A stretch of DNA of 64,000 bases, from NCBI GenBank assembly GCA_946811695.1, contig OX328125.1:38246227-38310226 (forward strand). The letters run 5' to 3'. This stretch comes from Gonocerus acuteangulatus (lineage: Eukaryota > Arthropoda > Insecta > Hemiptera > Coreidae). This document shows positions 12,058 to 22,043 of this stretch, one piece after another. The translations under genes and the position numbers were made by a program. Below the pieces are notes generated by a model that worked only from the letters and a program-made list of their open reading frames with translations, had not been told where the DNA came from and did not search any database. Positions within the stretch are counted from its first letter, which is position 1; every line of letters starts with the position of its first letter.

Positions 12058-12110
12058 TCAACCTTATAAGCGGGGTTCCTCCCTGTGAAGAGAGGGAGGA
12101 ACCGCACTAA
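11136..12110 (-). mobile_element. HINE-A copy, about 975 bp, both ends present
   Basis: On the minus strand the 5' end is AGTGCGGTTCCTCCC, forming a hairpin with AGGGAGGAACC, followed by (TA)n at about 11990-12052. The 3' end has the arm GGAACCGCGCTAA, then a GCAGTTCCTGC hairpin and CGAGTCGGACTTTT (11136-11175). The body aligns with the copy at 60056-61615 but lacks about 600 bp of its distal part. Confidence 0.7.
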
Positions 12111-12116
12111 AAAAAA

Positions 12117-12395
12117 TGGTTTGTATGGGATTTTTGATACAGCGATCTCATTTAGAGAGCACTGAGAAAGTCAGTGCTTAAATAGAGTAATTTCCACGTT
12201 GACGCGCTTATAGATCATTCTTGGCTTTATGATTTTATATTACATTTTTAGATGTTTTATATTTTTTGCGGAAGGTTAATACAAACCATTAACTATTTCT
12301 ATTCTAAGGTTTCCAAAGTAAACTACGAATAAGGACGGAAACGCGCTAAGATGATTGAGTTATTGCGAATCGGACTTTTTGAGTTCTTTACAGCT
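12117..12395 (+). mobile_element. Old HINE-A 3' relic
   Basis: It ends with GGACGGAAACGCGCTAAG, a damaged hairpin region and CGAATCGGACTTTTT at 12333-12391, a decayed version of the HINE-A 3' terminus. The upstream part resembles the GCGATGTCAnTnnGAGAA... block of HINE-A bodies. Confidence 0.5.
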
Positions 12396-13192
12396 GTTTT
12401 CGTTGATCGATTACGGAAACACAATCACATATTTGCTTGGTCTATTGTTCCGATGAACGGCGTATTGTATTCCTAGGTTTTGCTGATTTTCACAACACAT
12501 CATTAACATTTAGATTGATTCAGCGATTAAAAATGTAATTATATTACATTGAGAATATAAAAGTAGAGAAAAAATAACAAGACAAGAAACTAGATGACCC
12601 ATTAAATTAATCGAACGATTTATAATAAATTTATAACTAAATAGGAGCTTGAAAGTTTCACTCCTGTTAGTGGATGCTTAATTTTCCTATTTAAGTCACA
12701 CTTAATTTTAAGAATAATCTTGATTAAGTTTATTTGTGCTAAACTAATAGAGTTCAAATCAATAAACCAATCATTATAATATTTTGGCAACCGGTAGTGA
12801 CGCAGGCGTCCATAAACCAGCAGATTATGTGCTTAAAAAAAAGAAAAAAAAAGTTCATTGAATGTAAATATAATTAGTAGGTCAGTCAATAACTGAGTGG
12901 AATAAAAGCATGCCCGACATTTTCTATGACTCACTACTAGACGAATAAGATTTCGAATCTTTCGACACCTTCGCTTCACTAATGTATTAGTTGCCACCAT
13001 TTTTTGTGAACATTCGACGCATATAAGACCCCATAGAAAAATAATATCAATAAATCAATATGAACGTCTTCTTGTATCAAATCATAGTGCTTCTTGTATC
13101 AATTCATAGTGCACATGGTAAATTACGGTCTTTGTGTCCGTTTGTCTTTGACGTGCCGACTAACGCTATTTAGTGAATAATAACAATATAAA
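12396..13192. promoter_or_regulatory. Region upstream of the I-like LINE ORF1; its 5' UTR lies here but the exact start is unresolved
   Basis: No gene. A 22-bp unit CTTCTTGTATCAAATCATAG is tandemly duplicated with one change at 13069-13112, just upstream of ORF1. Short repeated 5' UTR units are seen in some LINE promoters, but a promoter role here is inference. I could not find a target-site duplication pairing with the sequence after the poly-A at 18540. Confidence 0.35.
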
Positions 13193-14356
13193 ATGAAATC
13201 GTTTGTAATTAATAATACTACAGAGTCAAAATGTGATCATCATGCAGAGCGAAGTAAGGAAAATGACCCTCGAAGAAAAGCTAATTGGTATAACGAATCA
13301 GAAGTCCCTACAGATGAAAGATTGCCAGTACCAAAATATCTCATCGCACAAATCGTGGAAGATGGTAAAGATTTTAACTCTATAAATCCTTTCTTGATCA
13401 ATAGATGGTTGACATCTTTCTCGAAGGATATTAAGGTTAACAAGTTAAGAAAACAAGGACTGCTACAGATAGAAATAAATAATCCAGATGTTGCTTTAAA
13501 ATTACTAGAGCAAAAACATTTTGGCCCACACAAGATAACAATAACGCCGCACCGTAGACTTAATTACCCAAGAGGAGTCTTTTATTGCCGTGACATTGCT
13601 GAGGTGTCGAATGATGAGATTCTCCAGGAACTTCGCGGCCAACATGTCACTAGCATTAGACGAATCCGAGTAAAAAACGGATTAGACAAATCTCCACTCT
13701 TTATAGCTACTTTTAGAACACCAAACATCCCAGAAAGGCTTTATATTGGATACTTGTCAGTTAAGGTGAGACACTATATACCACCTCCAGCGGTATGTTA
13801 TCAATGCTTCAAGCTGAACCATGTGTCAAAAACTTGCACAAGTGAAAAAATATGTGGCAGGTGCACCCAGCCAAAACATGATGGCTTGTGCAATAACGTG
13901 AAATGCTCTCTGTGTAGTAAGGATCACTTTTTTAAATCGTGTCCAATATACATGAAAGAAATAGAAATAAAAACTAAAATGGTCGTAGACCGTCTGAGTT
14001 ACACAGAAGCCAAGAAGAAACTCTCGGTAGAGAAAATATCCTCCTATGCTCAAAAGGCTAAGGAACATTACCAAGAACCTCTAAACAAGTTGTTAGAACA
14101 TATGCAGAAAATAGAAAAAACTCTATCTGCACTAAAGGAAAAAATATCTGATAAACAATCTAACGATTCATCAGGTCCTGACGAACAGCCAATACGCGAG
14201 GGAAAAAATGGATCATCCTCTTTAAAAAACCCAGCGAAAACTGAAAAGCCGAGAAACAGCCCAACAACTGCGAAGTTAAAAGAAGATACAAAAACTGCTG
14301 AGGAGACTCCATCATCTCCAACTAAGACACGGGGGAGAACCAAAAATAAGAAATAA
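13193..14356 (+). CDS. LINE ORF1 protein, gag-like with three zinc knuckles
   Basis: A 387-residue frame, uninterrupted. In this retroelement group ORF1 binds the element RNA and forms the cytoplasmic ribonucleoprotein that ORF2 protein uses. Three Cys/His knuckles are visible: C202-x2-C205-x4-H210-x4-C215, C221-x2-C224-x4-H229-x3-C233 and C238-x2-C241-x3-H245-x4-C250. Upstream, residues about 45-190 look like the RNA-recognition-type fold common in such ORF1 proteins (an inference from composition and position). The C-terminal third is lysine/serine-rich and ends in a basic tail RTKNKK. ATG at 13193 is the first in frame after several upstream stops. ORF2 begins 90 bp downstream in another frame. 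Integrity of this frame suggests fairly recent activity of the family. Confidence 0.85.
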   Translation: MKSFVINNTTESKCDHHAERSKENDPRRKANWYNESEVPTDERLPVPKYLIAQIVEDGKDFNSINPFLINRWLTSFSKDIKVNKLRKQGLLQIEINNPDVALKLLEQKHFGPHKITITPHRRLNYPRGVFYCRDIAEVSNDEILQELRGQHVTSIRRIRVKNGLDKSPLFIATFRTPNIPERLYIGYLSVKVRHYIPPPAVCYQCFKLNHVSKTCTSEKICGRCTQPKHDGLCNNVKCSLCSKDHFFKSCPIYMKEIEIKTKMVVDRLSYTEAKKKLSVEKISSYAQKAKEHYQEPLNKLLEHMQKIEKTLSALKEKISDKQSNDSSGPDEQPIREGKNGSSSLKNPAKTEKPRNSPTTAKLKEDTKTAEETPSSPTKTRGRTKNKK

Positions 14357-14445
14357 CCTTCTCACGGTCAAATTTCATCACTCATCAACACTTCACAACT
14401 GCACAGTCGACCCAATAGAATACATATCTCCATCCCTAAGCTGCT

Positions 14446-15465
14446 ATGTCTGTGCTCCAATGGAATATTAATGGTGTCCAGAGACATTTTGCTGACCTGA
14501 AGCTTCTGATGCAAGACGAGGCCCGTACCTTCAACGTTATCGCATTACAAGAGACACACACCGCTCCAGGTAAGCAAGTCTCCATACACGGGTATAATTC
14601 TTATTATAAAGACTATTTGCTGGGAGGTAAGGCTTGTGGCGGTGTCTGTATTTATGTGAGGGACTGCATCTACAGTGAACCTGTAAGGTTACTGACTACA
14701 GTCCAAGCTGTCGCAGTCACAGTTTACATGCCTTTCAAAGTTACTGTCTGTTGTCTCTATCTTCCACCAAGTGAACCTATTGACATACACACACTCCAAG
14801 ACATTATCACACAACTCCCTACTCCCTTACTCCTGGTAGGTGATCTGAACTCTGAAAGTACATCATGGGGAGCTAAAGCTACCAATGCAAGGGGGAAAAT
14901 AATTCAAACTCTTCTTGAAAAAAATGACCTCATCCCATTTAACACGCACGAACCGACACATTTATGTCCCCGTACTGGAACTTACACTAACATTGATGTA
15001 TCTGCCAGCTCTTCATCAATATTTACACGTTTCAATTGGGAAGTAAATCATGATCAATTCGGAAGTGATCATTTCCCAATAGTACTTACTCCCGATACAC
15101 CTCCAATCAACTTTACCTCCACTCCGCGGTATGATGTAAAAAATGCGGATTGGAGCAAGTTTCAAAATTGCTTTTTAGAAAATCTTAAAGATATTAAAAC
15201 ATACGAAAACTTTTTATCAGCAATTAAATTAGCAGCAGATGCATCAATGAAAAAGACACAAGGTACATATAAAAACCGACCAGTCCCTTGGTGGAACGAT
15301 GAATGTAAAACGGCAGTAACTGAAAGAAAAAGGGCACTCCGATTATTTAATGCAAATCCTAGTCAGGAATTTCTGATAGAATACAAGCGGAAAAAAGCTA
15401 AAGCCCAATATATTATAAAACAAAGCAAAAAAAAAATGCTGGGTCGAATTCTTATCCTCTATTAA
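14446..15465 (+). CDS. LINE ORF2, N-terminal part: apurinic-type endonuclease domain (frame-broken)
   Basis: A 339-residue frame whose first 215 residues form the exonuclease-endonuclease-phosphatase fold that nicks target DNA to prime reverse transcription. Catalytic and metal-binding positions are present: N7 in QWNING, E36 in LQETH, D133 and N135 in VGDLN, and D208-H209 in GSDHFP. From about residue 225 it is the linker toward the RT. The frame shifts inside an A10 run at 15427-15436. After it the original frame gives a short missense tail and a stop at 15463. The other frame continues with conserved linker sequence (WVEFLSSIN...) straight into the RT ORF, so the two ORFs were one of about 1,210 residues. 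Confidence 0.87.
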   Translation: MSVLQWNINGVQRHFADLKLLMQDEARTFNVIALQETHTAPGKQVSIHGYNSYYKDYLLGGKACGGVCIYVRDCIYSEPVRLLTTVQAVAVTVYMPFKVTVCCLYLPPSEPIDIHTLQDIITQLPTPLLLVGDLNSESTSWGAKATNARGKIIQTLLEKNDLIPFNTHEPTHLCPRTGTYTNIDVSASSSSIFTRFNWEVNHDQFGSDHFPIVLTPDTPPINFTSTPRYDVKNADWSKFQNCFLENLKDIKTYENFLSAIKLAADASMKKTQGTYKNRPVPWWNDECKTAVTERKRALRLFNANPSQEFLIEYKRKKAKAQYIIKQSKKKMLGRILILY

Positions 15466-15496
15466 CAGAAATACTCCTCCAAAAACAATCTGGAAT

Positions 15497-18100
15497 ATGA
15501 TCAATAAAATCAAACACAAAAAGTACAACCCTCCCATTTTGGCCCTAAAGGAAAACAACCTCTTAATTACTTGCCCTGAAACTATTAGTAATCTCCTAGG
15601 CCATCACTTCTCCTATGTGTCAAGTGATGAAAGATTATCACCAGATTCGCGTAGACAAAAAAATAATTTAGAAACTATCCCGTTACTACAAACACCAAAA
15701 TTCATTCACCCTTTAAACGAGCCAATAACAATGCAAGAATTGAGACTAGTACTGACCCAAGTAAAAGACACTTCACCTGGGGAGGATGGAATCTGTTATA
15801 GGATGCTGAAAAATCTTCCCCCAAGTGGGATGTCGCTACTGCTAAAGTTATATAATAATGCTTATGAGACTGGTCTCTACCCATCATCGTGGAACCAAGC
15901 AATTATTATACCAATCAAAAAACCGAATAAAGATGCGACATCAGCTGATAGTTACAGACCAATAGCTTTGACAAGCTGTACTTTTAAGGTTTTTGAGAGA
16001 ATATTAAATAAGCGGCTTCTATGGTTCCTTGATAAAAATAAGCTTCTATCAGAGTACCAATGTGGCTTCAGACCTAATCACTCGGCTATAGATCACATTG
16101 TTACTTTGGAAAAAGAAATTTTGGATTCATTTATCTCTAAGGAATCTGTATTAGCCGTCTCTTTTGATATCGAAAAGGCTTACGATACAGTTTGGCGCCG
16201 AGCTATTCTAACTAAACTAGGCGAATGGAATATTCGAGGAAATTTTTTCAACTTTGTATTAAATTTTCTTTCGAATAGAACCTTCCGAGTTAAAGTGGGA
16301 TCAGCTTTTTCGAATGTATTCACTCAGGAAAACGGAGTGCCCCAAGGCAGTGTAATAAGCACGACGCTATTCAAAATAGCTATGGACACCGTCCGTGAGC
16401 ATATTGCTGACCCAGTCAAATATTGCCTGTATGTGGATGATTTGCTTATCTATATTCGAACTAAAGACCTAGAAACTGCCGCAGAGTCTATCCAAAGGAC
16501 GATAAATAGGCTACAGAATTGGATCGCTACTTACGGACTACATTTCTCTGCACTAAAGACACAAAGCATAATTTTTACAAAAAAGCGACGTATACCACAA
16601 ATTACATTGAACTTAAATAATACGCCTATACACTTCACAAACTACATAAAATTTTTAGGACTTCTTTTTGACTCAAAACTTACCTGGGTTCCCCACCTAA
16701 AAAATCTCGTTGATAAATGTAAAAAATCTTTACATCTTTTAATGATATTATGCAACACGAAGTGGGGAGCAGACAGAAGTGTAATGCTGACACTTTATCG
16801 GGCATATACCAGGTCTCTTCTGGATTATGGAAGTGTAGCGTACACATCTGCCAAGCCCAGCAATCTTAAAATCCTAGACTCTATACAAAATAATGGTTTA
16901 CGCATTGCAACGGGAGCCTTCAGATCCAGCCCCTCTAATAGCCTACATGTAGAATGTGGGGAATTACCATTGGAATACAGACGTATGCAGAATTGTTTGA
17001 AATATTGCCTTAAAACTAAATATTTAAATAGCAAGTGCGTCCCGCAATCTATTGACGAAGATCTGTTACGAAAATACCAAATGAAACCATTGAGGCAACG
17101 CCCACTGCTGGTAAGATGTATGATTTATGCACAAGACACTGACCTACTACAAACACAACTCTTACCCAGACCTCCCGTAACGTTCACACCATGGACTCTA
17201 AACAATTTGAAACTAGACCTAGGACTGACTAAATACAAAAAATCCGACCCGACATCTACACATTCTTACAAACACATATTCAAGTCATATCTTGACAAAA
17301 ATAAAGACACAATGTTTATTTACACGGACGGATCCAAGACAGCTGAAGGCACAGGCGCAGCAGCTGTAATGGATATAAATACCTTACAGCTTAAACTACC
17401 AAAAAGTACAAGTATTTATTCTGCTGAGCTGCACGCCATTCACCTTGCTCTGGGAAATGCACACGACATACAAAAACAAAAGATAACACTATTTACGGAC
17501 TCACTCAGCTCAATACATGGACTACAAAACATGTACAACGACAATCCCATCATTATGAACATACTAGAACAGATACACAGGACGAATAAAGAAATCACAA
17601 TATATTGGCTCCCAGGACATGAGGACATAGGAAAAAGCAGTCAAGCTGACGTACTGGCTCGGACAGCTACAAGACAAAACCGACAGGACATAGACAAAGT
17701 TACATTACAAGACCTGCAAATCGAAGTAAGAAGGTTTATTACAGAAAAGTGGCAGAAATCTTGGCACATGACGACAGAAAACAAACTTCGCGAAATAAAA
17801 CAGACGGTAGGTGAATGGCCTTCAAGCAAAAGGGATAATAGAAGAGACGAAGTGATATTATGCCGCTTAAGAATTGGCCATTCCCGACTGACACACTCTT
17901 ATCTCATGACAAGACAGGACAGACCGACATGTACACAGTGTAACACACCGCTGACTATAAAGCACATACTTACTGAATGTTTACAGCGACAAAACTATGA
18001 CTTACCTTACAATATGACTGAATTACTCGGCGATGGAAGCAAATATATAGATAACATACTGAACTACCTCAACAAGACCAACCTCCTAAACAAATTATAA
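15497..18100 (+). CDS. LINE ORF2, C-terminal part: reverse transcriptase, RNase H and CCHC tail
   Basis: An 867-residue frame. The ATG at 15497 is only the first Met after the frameshift; homologous sequence starts about 60 bp earlier. The RT core has the FDIEKAYD motif (D224), GVPQGSVIS, and the YVDD catalytic box (Y312-D315). RNase H follows with an intact D-E-D-D set: D611 in YTDGS, E644 in SAELHA, D668 in FTDSLSS and D718 in QADVLAR. It ends with a C812-x2-C815-x7-H823-x4-C828 finger. The protein copies element RNA at the nicked target and degrades the RNA strand. All catalytic residues survive, so the A-run indel is the only evident defect. Domain order and RNase H argue for the I group; the exact clade needs a tree. 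Confidence 0.9.
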   Translation: MINKIKHKKYNPPILALKENNLLITCPETISNLLGHHFSYVSSDERLSPDSRRQKNNLETIPLLQTPKFIHPLNEPITMQELRLVLTQVKDTSPGEDGICYRMLKNLPPSGMSLLLKLYNNAYETGLYPSSWNQAIIIPIKKPNKDATSADSYRPIALTSCTFKVFERILNKRLLWFLDKNKLLSEYQCGFRPNHSAIDHIVTLEKEILDSFISKESVLAVSFDIEKAYDTVWRRAILTKLGEWNIRGNFFNFVLNFLSNRTFRVKVGSAFSNVFTQENGVPQGSVISTTLFKIAMDTVREHIADPVKYCLYVDDLLIYIRTKDLETAAESIQRTINRLQNWIATYGLHFSALKTQSIIFTKKRRIPQITLNLNNTPIHFTNYIKFLGLLFDSKLTWVPHLKNLVDKCKKSLHLLMILCNTKWGADRSVMLTLYRAYTRSLLDYGSVAYTSAKPSNLKILDSIQNNGLRIATGAFRSSPSNSLHVECGELPLEYRRMQNCLKYCLKTKYLNSKCVPQSIDEDLLRKYQMKPLRQRPLLVRCMIYAQDTDLLQTQLLPRPPVTFTPWTLNNLKLDLGLTKYKKSDPTSTHSYKHIFKSYLDKNKDTMFIYTDGSKTAEGTGAAAVMDINTLQLKLPKSTSIYSAELHAIHLALGNAHDIQKQKITLFTDSLSSIHGLQNMYNDNPIIMNILEQIHRTNKEITIYWLPGHEDIGKSSQADVLARTATRQNRQDIDKVTLQDLQIEVRRFITEKWQKSWHMTTENKLREIKQTVGEWPSSKRDNRRDEVILCRLRIGHSRLTHSYLMTRQDRPTCTQCNTPLTIKHILTECLQRQNYDLPYNMTELLGDGSKYIDNILNYLNKTNLLNKL

Positions 18101-18473
18101 TTAAACATGAACAAATTATAACAGGACATACACACATATATGTGTATGTATTTTATTTGTCTTAAAATGTTAAAACTATACAGCCGTACTATACTAAAAT
18201 CTTACATTTGACAATATAAAACTAACAGGAGTGTGAAACCAACTTAATTGATTATGTGTATAAACTTCATGCATTATTATAATATTGATTTTTCATATAT
18301 TCAAGTATATTGTAATATTGTATTCTCTTATAAATAGATGTGTATATAAATTTCAATTTGTATATTTGGCCAAAAATGTGTAAAATAAGATCGTATTTAA
18401 CTAGATGTATTTAATTAGTTGTATTTAATTACATGTAATTTTCGTATGTATATTATATATGTAATTTTTGTTC

Positions 18474-18503
18474 TGAGCGAGTCGCCTTAGTTACGGTCGC
18501 TCA
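18474..18503 (+). other. Terminal hairpin of the LINE 3' UTR
   Basis: A 7-bp perfect stem TGAGCGA/TCGCTCA encloses a 16-nt loop with GTCGCC, directly before TAAATAAATAAA and the poly-A tail. Some LINEs use a 3' stem-loop for recognition by their own RT. Such a role here is inferred from position. Confidence 0.65.
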
Positions 18504-18540
18504 TAAATAAATAAAAAAAAAAAAAAAAAAAAAAAAAAAT

Positions 18541-19474
18541 TACTGTCAGTGTAAGGACAACACAGAAATGGTTCAAACAAATTTTAATCTAGAGAAAGCC
18601 GCATTAATCATGAGCCCTGATCAGAAAAAATAGTTAATTTAAATAACTACATGCCTCAAAATCTTTTGGAACCTCCATTAACAATATATCAGATGGCAAA
18701 AAGCATTAATTCCCATCTTCATTCTTATGGGTCTCTTGGAACAAACACCTCTCTTGAATGGTGAATGTCACACAAGTGCTGTTTTATCAAGATAATGTCA
18801 GATCACAAATCCCCCGAACATCGCTAGACATATATAATGAATTTTTTGCCCCATCCTCCTTATTCCCGGGGCAATAATCCAAGAAATTTTCACTTTTTTT
18901 CGAGCTTTTAAAGGTGTTTAGGTAGGAAAAAAGTTAAATTCTAAACATAAATATACCACATGAACCATTTCAAATTTGTTTTTAGCAAAACGAGAGTCTT
19001 TCGAAGCCGTTGAAATTTAAAAGCTACCTGCAAGAAGGTGAGAAATTTTAGATAGTGATACAAAATATATCATTGATGTAAATGTTTTGAATTTTGCTGC
19101 ATTCAAAGTATTTAAAAACTTACCGAAAATACACACGAAATTTATAAATGACCTTATCTTTTGCCAACCACATAAAATGTTAATTATTTATTAAAACTAT
19201 ATTTACCAGACCTGGAACTGTTATAAATGTCAACACAAAAAATATATTTGCTACTAATATATATAAAGTAACTTTAAGTTCATTAAATGTATTATCTACT
19301 TATTGCTGCAAATGACATAACATCATTTAGGAAAGCAAATGTTATATGTAATAGAAATATTTAATTGAAATTGCACGACCAGTCAAGATGACTTGTCTGG
19401 TAAATCTAGTGTTAATAGTGTTTGTAACACTAGATTTACCAGACCTGGAACTTATTAACACTAATTTTCTAGTA
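18541..19474. other. Intergenic stretch with a perfect hairpin, no gene
   Basis: No coding signature. At 19395-19444 lies a 20-bp perfect inverted repeat GTCTGGTAAATCTAGTGTTA with a 10-nt loop. Part of its arm (TTTACCAGACCTGGAACT) is also repeated directly at about 19200-19221, so it is probably a small MITE remnant. Confidence 0.55.
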
Positions 19475-19477
19475 TTA

Positions 19478-20520
19478 ACCCTCCAATGCCCATGACTATT
19501 CTATTAATTTTTCAAATTTTGTTTTTGCTTAATTGGGTTAATATGAAGTCAATTGAAGTAACTTTTAAGACAGTTTCGTTATAAAACTGTCAATGTGTAA
19601 AATAACATATCGTCCCCTAGAGGGGACCTTGGGCACTGGCTTTACAAGTATCAAAATTCACTACATTTCATGAACAAATCTTTATTTTTCTACAAGTAAA
19701 TAATAATAAAATGCATAAGTACATGATTAGTTGCCTATGATAAATATTGGTTTTAGAAAAAATTATTTATTCTGTGAAATTCGAAATAACAGTGCGAATA
19801 AAGCCCTATGTTGCAGCAGTCAGTCGTGAGTCTTACAATGTGATTATCTCGAATAGTTTCGGGGCAGCCAGTGTTTGGTATATTTAATTCTTGAAAGAGG
19901 TCTGTGGTCCTAAAAAAATGTCCACATAAAGGCTGTACGGCCTAAATCCTTGGGGTAACCGGGAAGAAAACTGAACTACTAAAGATCCACCAAGCCGTAA
20001 CTATTGATTGGGCATTGTAGCCATCCTAATAAGACAACATTTTATAACCAAACCTTATGGGCTTGCCATGGCGACGTGCTGCTTACAGCTATTTTTGAAT
20101 TTCGAAAAATCCATTGCATCTTATACTTATCTTATAGATCAAAGTGTTATATCTGTCGGATTCAAAAGTTCCCAGAACATTCTTATATTTCTGGCCGTCA
20201 TGTAGCCTGTCTAAAGTAGTACCTTTAATAAATGAATACTTTTTTTCGATGAAAGTAACATGCAATTCATGATTTCTGGAAATTGAGCATGAGTAGGAGT
20301 TTTCAAAAATAATATTTATACTCGTCTCCTAACATACTTTCAAAACATTCAATTGAAGATAAGTTGCTGCAATTTCTGAATAATCTGTCTGTAGAATTTC
20401 CTATCCCAGCTCTATTTGAAAATTTGCATTCCTCTTCAAGCCATTCAATCCTGCTTCTTTCTTCACTAAGCTCTACCGAGTGAATATATAGAAGCTGACA
20501 TGTAAAAGACACCTTGAGGT
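19478..20520 (-). pseudogene. Decayed piggyBac-like transposase
   Basis: Minus-strand fragments in shifting frames resemble piggyBac transposases: ECFESMLGDEYKYY near 20310 (N-terminal domain), GKPIRFGYKM near 20055, RLGGSLVVQF then LPQ, PYSLYVDIF near 19930-19960, and GCPETIRDN near 19860. The motif with the conserved Asp before F (VD-x-F) fits the catalytic core. Frameshifts and stops interrupt it throughout. The left edge at 19475 reads TTAACCCTCC, as expected for a piggyBac end beside a TTAA target. The right end is not identified. Confidence 0.55.
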
Positions 20521-21413
20521 TCGCAGAAGCACTGATTGGGAGAGGAGCAGAGTGGAGTTTTGCCCCTTTATGGTAGTAAGTACAAGTTAACTCAAACTTC
20601 TCCTAATTACAAGTTATAGGATCAATAGTGGAACTCAAACAAACTTTAATGACCTATGACTCTTGACTCGTCCGCACCGGTCTGGTCATACAGTCTAATG
20701 ACCTGTACTCGTCTGAGACAGTCCTTGGAACTCTGACCACTTCTCTGCAGAGTTTTTGAAATGTATTGAGAACTTTTAGAGAGGTACTCGTAGAAATAAC
20801 GAATAGTTCTATTATTAATTAAAACATAATTGTCATGGAATAAAGTTTATCCATAAATAATAGGGGAATAGTTTAATCCTCGTACTTCTGGAATGTACAG
20901 ACTATTCAGATGAATCGTGCAGATCAATTGCGCATGAGCGAACTTCTAAAATGGAAGTATTCCTCTTCCTTTTCCCTCCTAAGGGCCACCGTTTGCGAAT
21001 TGACATTTGAAATGAGCATCATTCTGTGTGAGAAACTGCTTTTTTTTTCGTTTAAGACCAGGTAACGCTTTGGGAGGTCAGGCAAGAAAGTTAGTTTTTA
21101 ATGTTTATCAATACTTAGCCAAGGCTGAAAAGAATTTAAACCACAACTTTACCGATTCCTAAAGTGAAGCGACCAGTGTACCAAGTTCGTATAAGTTCAG
21201 GGAATTTGTTTAGTGTACTCACTGGTGAAGAAGGAGCAATTGAACATGCAACATTCAAAAATGTTTTCAACTCCTTTAAATAAAATATAAAAAATAAAAT
21301 AAAAATAAGATAATTATTATAAAATGTGTTATACGAAGAAAATAGGGTATTTTTCATTTAATACCCGTATCTCTAATGTAATATAAAAATAAAGAAATGT
21401 TGAATAACTTACT
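20521..21413. other. Intergenic stretch, no gene seen
   Basis: No supported frame or RNA. The 5' part of the piggyBac relic may extend into the left side of this stretch. Confidence 0.5.
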
Positions 21414-21482
21414 AAATGTATTAACATAATATGTTAATACATTTGTAATGCCTAATCATATTATGATAAATTAGGCATTACA
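21414..21482. repeat. Two adjacent perfect hairpins
   Basis: AAATGTATTAACAT pairs with its complement across a 3-nt loop (21414-21444). TGTAATGCCTAAT pairs across a 13-nt loop immediately after (21444-21482). Bidirectional terminators or MITE relics are possible; no function is assigned. Confidence 0.6.
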
Positions 21483-21730
21483 ATTTTAGTAATATTGGTA
21501 GGTGATAGATTATTCCCTACCATGGCTAGTTTTAGTACGAAGTAAAGTTGATGATCCTAGAGAAATACAGTGTAATCACTAGTATATATCAAAATAAATA
21601 AATGAGGAAAAAAAATAAATAAAAATATATATACAAAAAAAAGTTTAAACAAAAGAAAAAGAAAAAAAAAAGGAAAAAGAAGAAGAAAATATTTTTAAAA
21701 AATATCAAAATAAAAAAAGAAAATAACAAT

Positions 21731-22001
21731 AAAAAGTCCGACTCGCAGGAACTGCCTCATCTTAGCGCGGTTCCGTTCTTATCCCTAGTCTAATTTCGAA
21801 AGATTAAAATAGAAGCAGTTATTATTTTGTTGAGAGGAGATCGTTGACCGTTGATGATGCAAGGTAGGGATTGTCCGGGTTAGGTCACTGCTACTTAATA
21901 ATACATACCCCATATGTGTAGGTATGTGGGCATATATATGTACATATGTGTGCGTGTATATGTGTATGTGTATATGCATATATATAAATATATATATATT
22001 A

Positions 22002-22043
<42 letters not shown>

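Larger units (their letters stand above)
13193..18540 (+). mobile_element. I-clade-like non-LTR retrotransposon (LINE), nearly intact
   Basis: It has two ORFs (gag-like ORF1 and an EN-RT-RNase H ORF2), a 3' UTR of about 440 bp, a terminal hairpin at 18474-18503 and a poly-A tail to 18539. RNase H in ORF2 together with a CCHC C-terminus places it in the I group rather than Jockey or CR1. The only visible coding lesion is one frameshift in ORF2. The 5' boundary is not resolved and lies upstream of 13193. Fragments of related elements are at 7247-8085, 29930-30505, 39433-40410, 41975-42170 and 56590-56925. Confidence 0.88.

Noticed and set aside
20004..20219. Two overlapping plus-strand frames
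   Set aside because: They are antisense shadows of the decayed piggyBac coding sequence on the minus strand.
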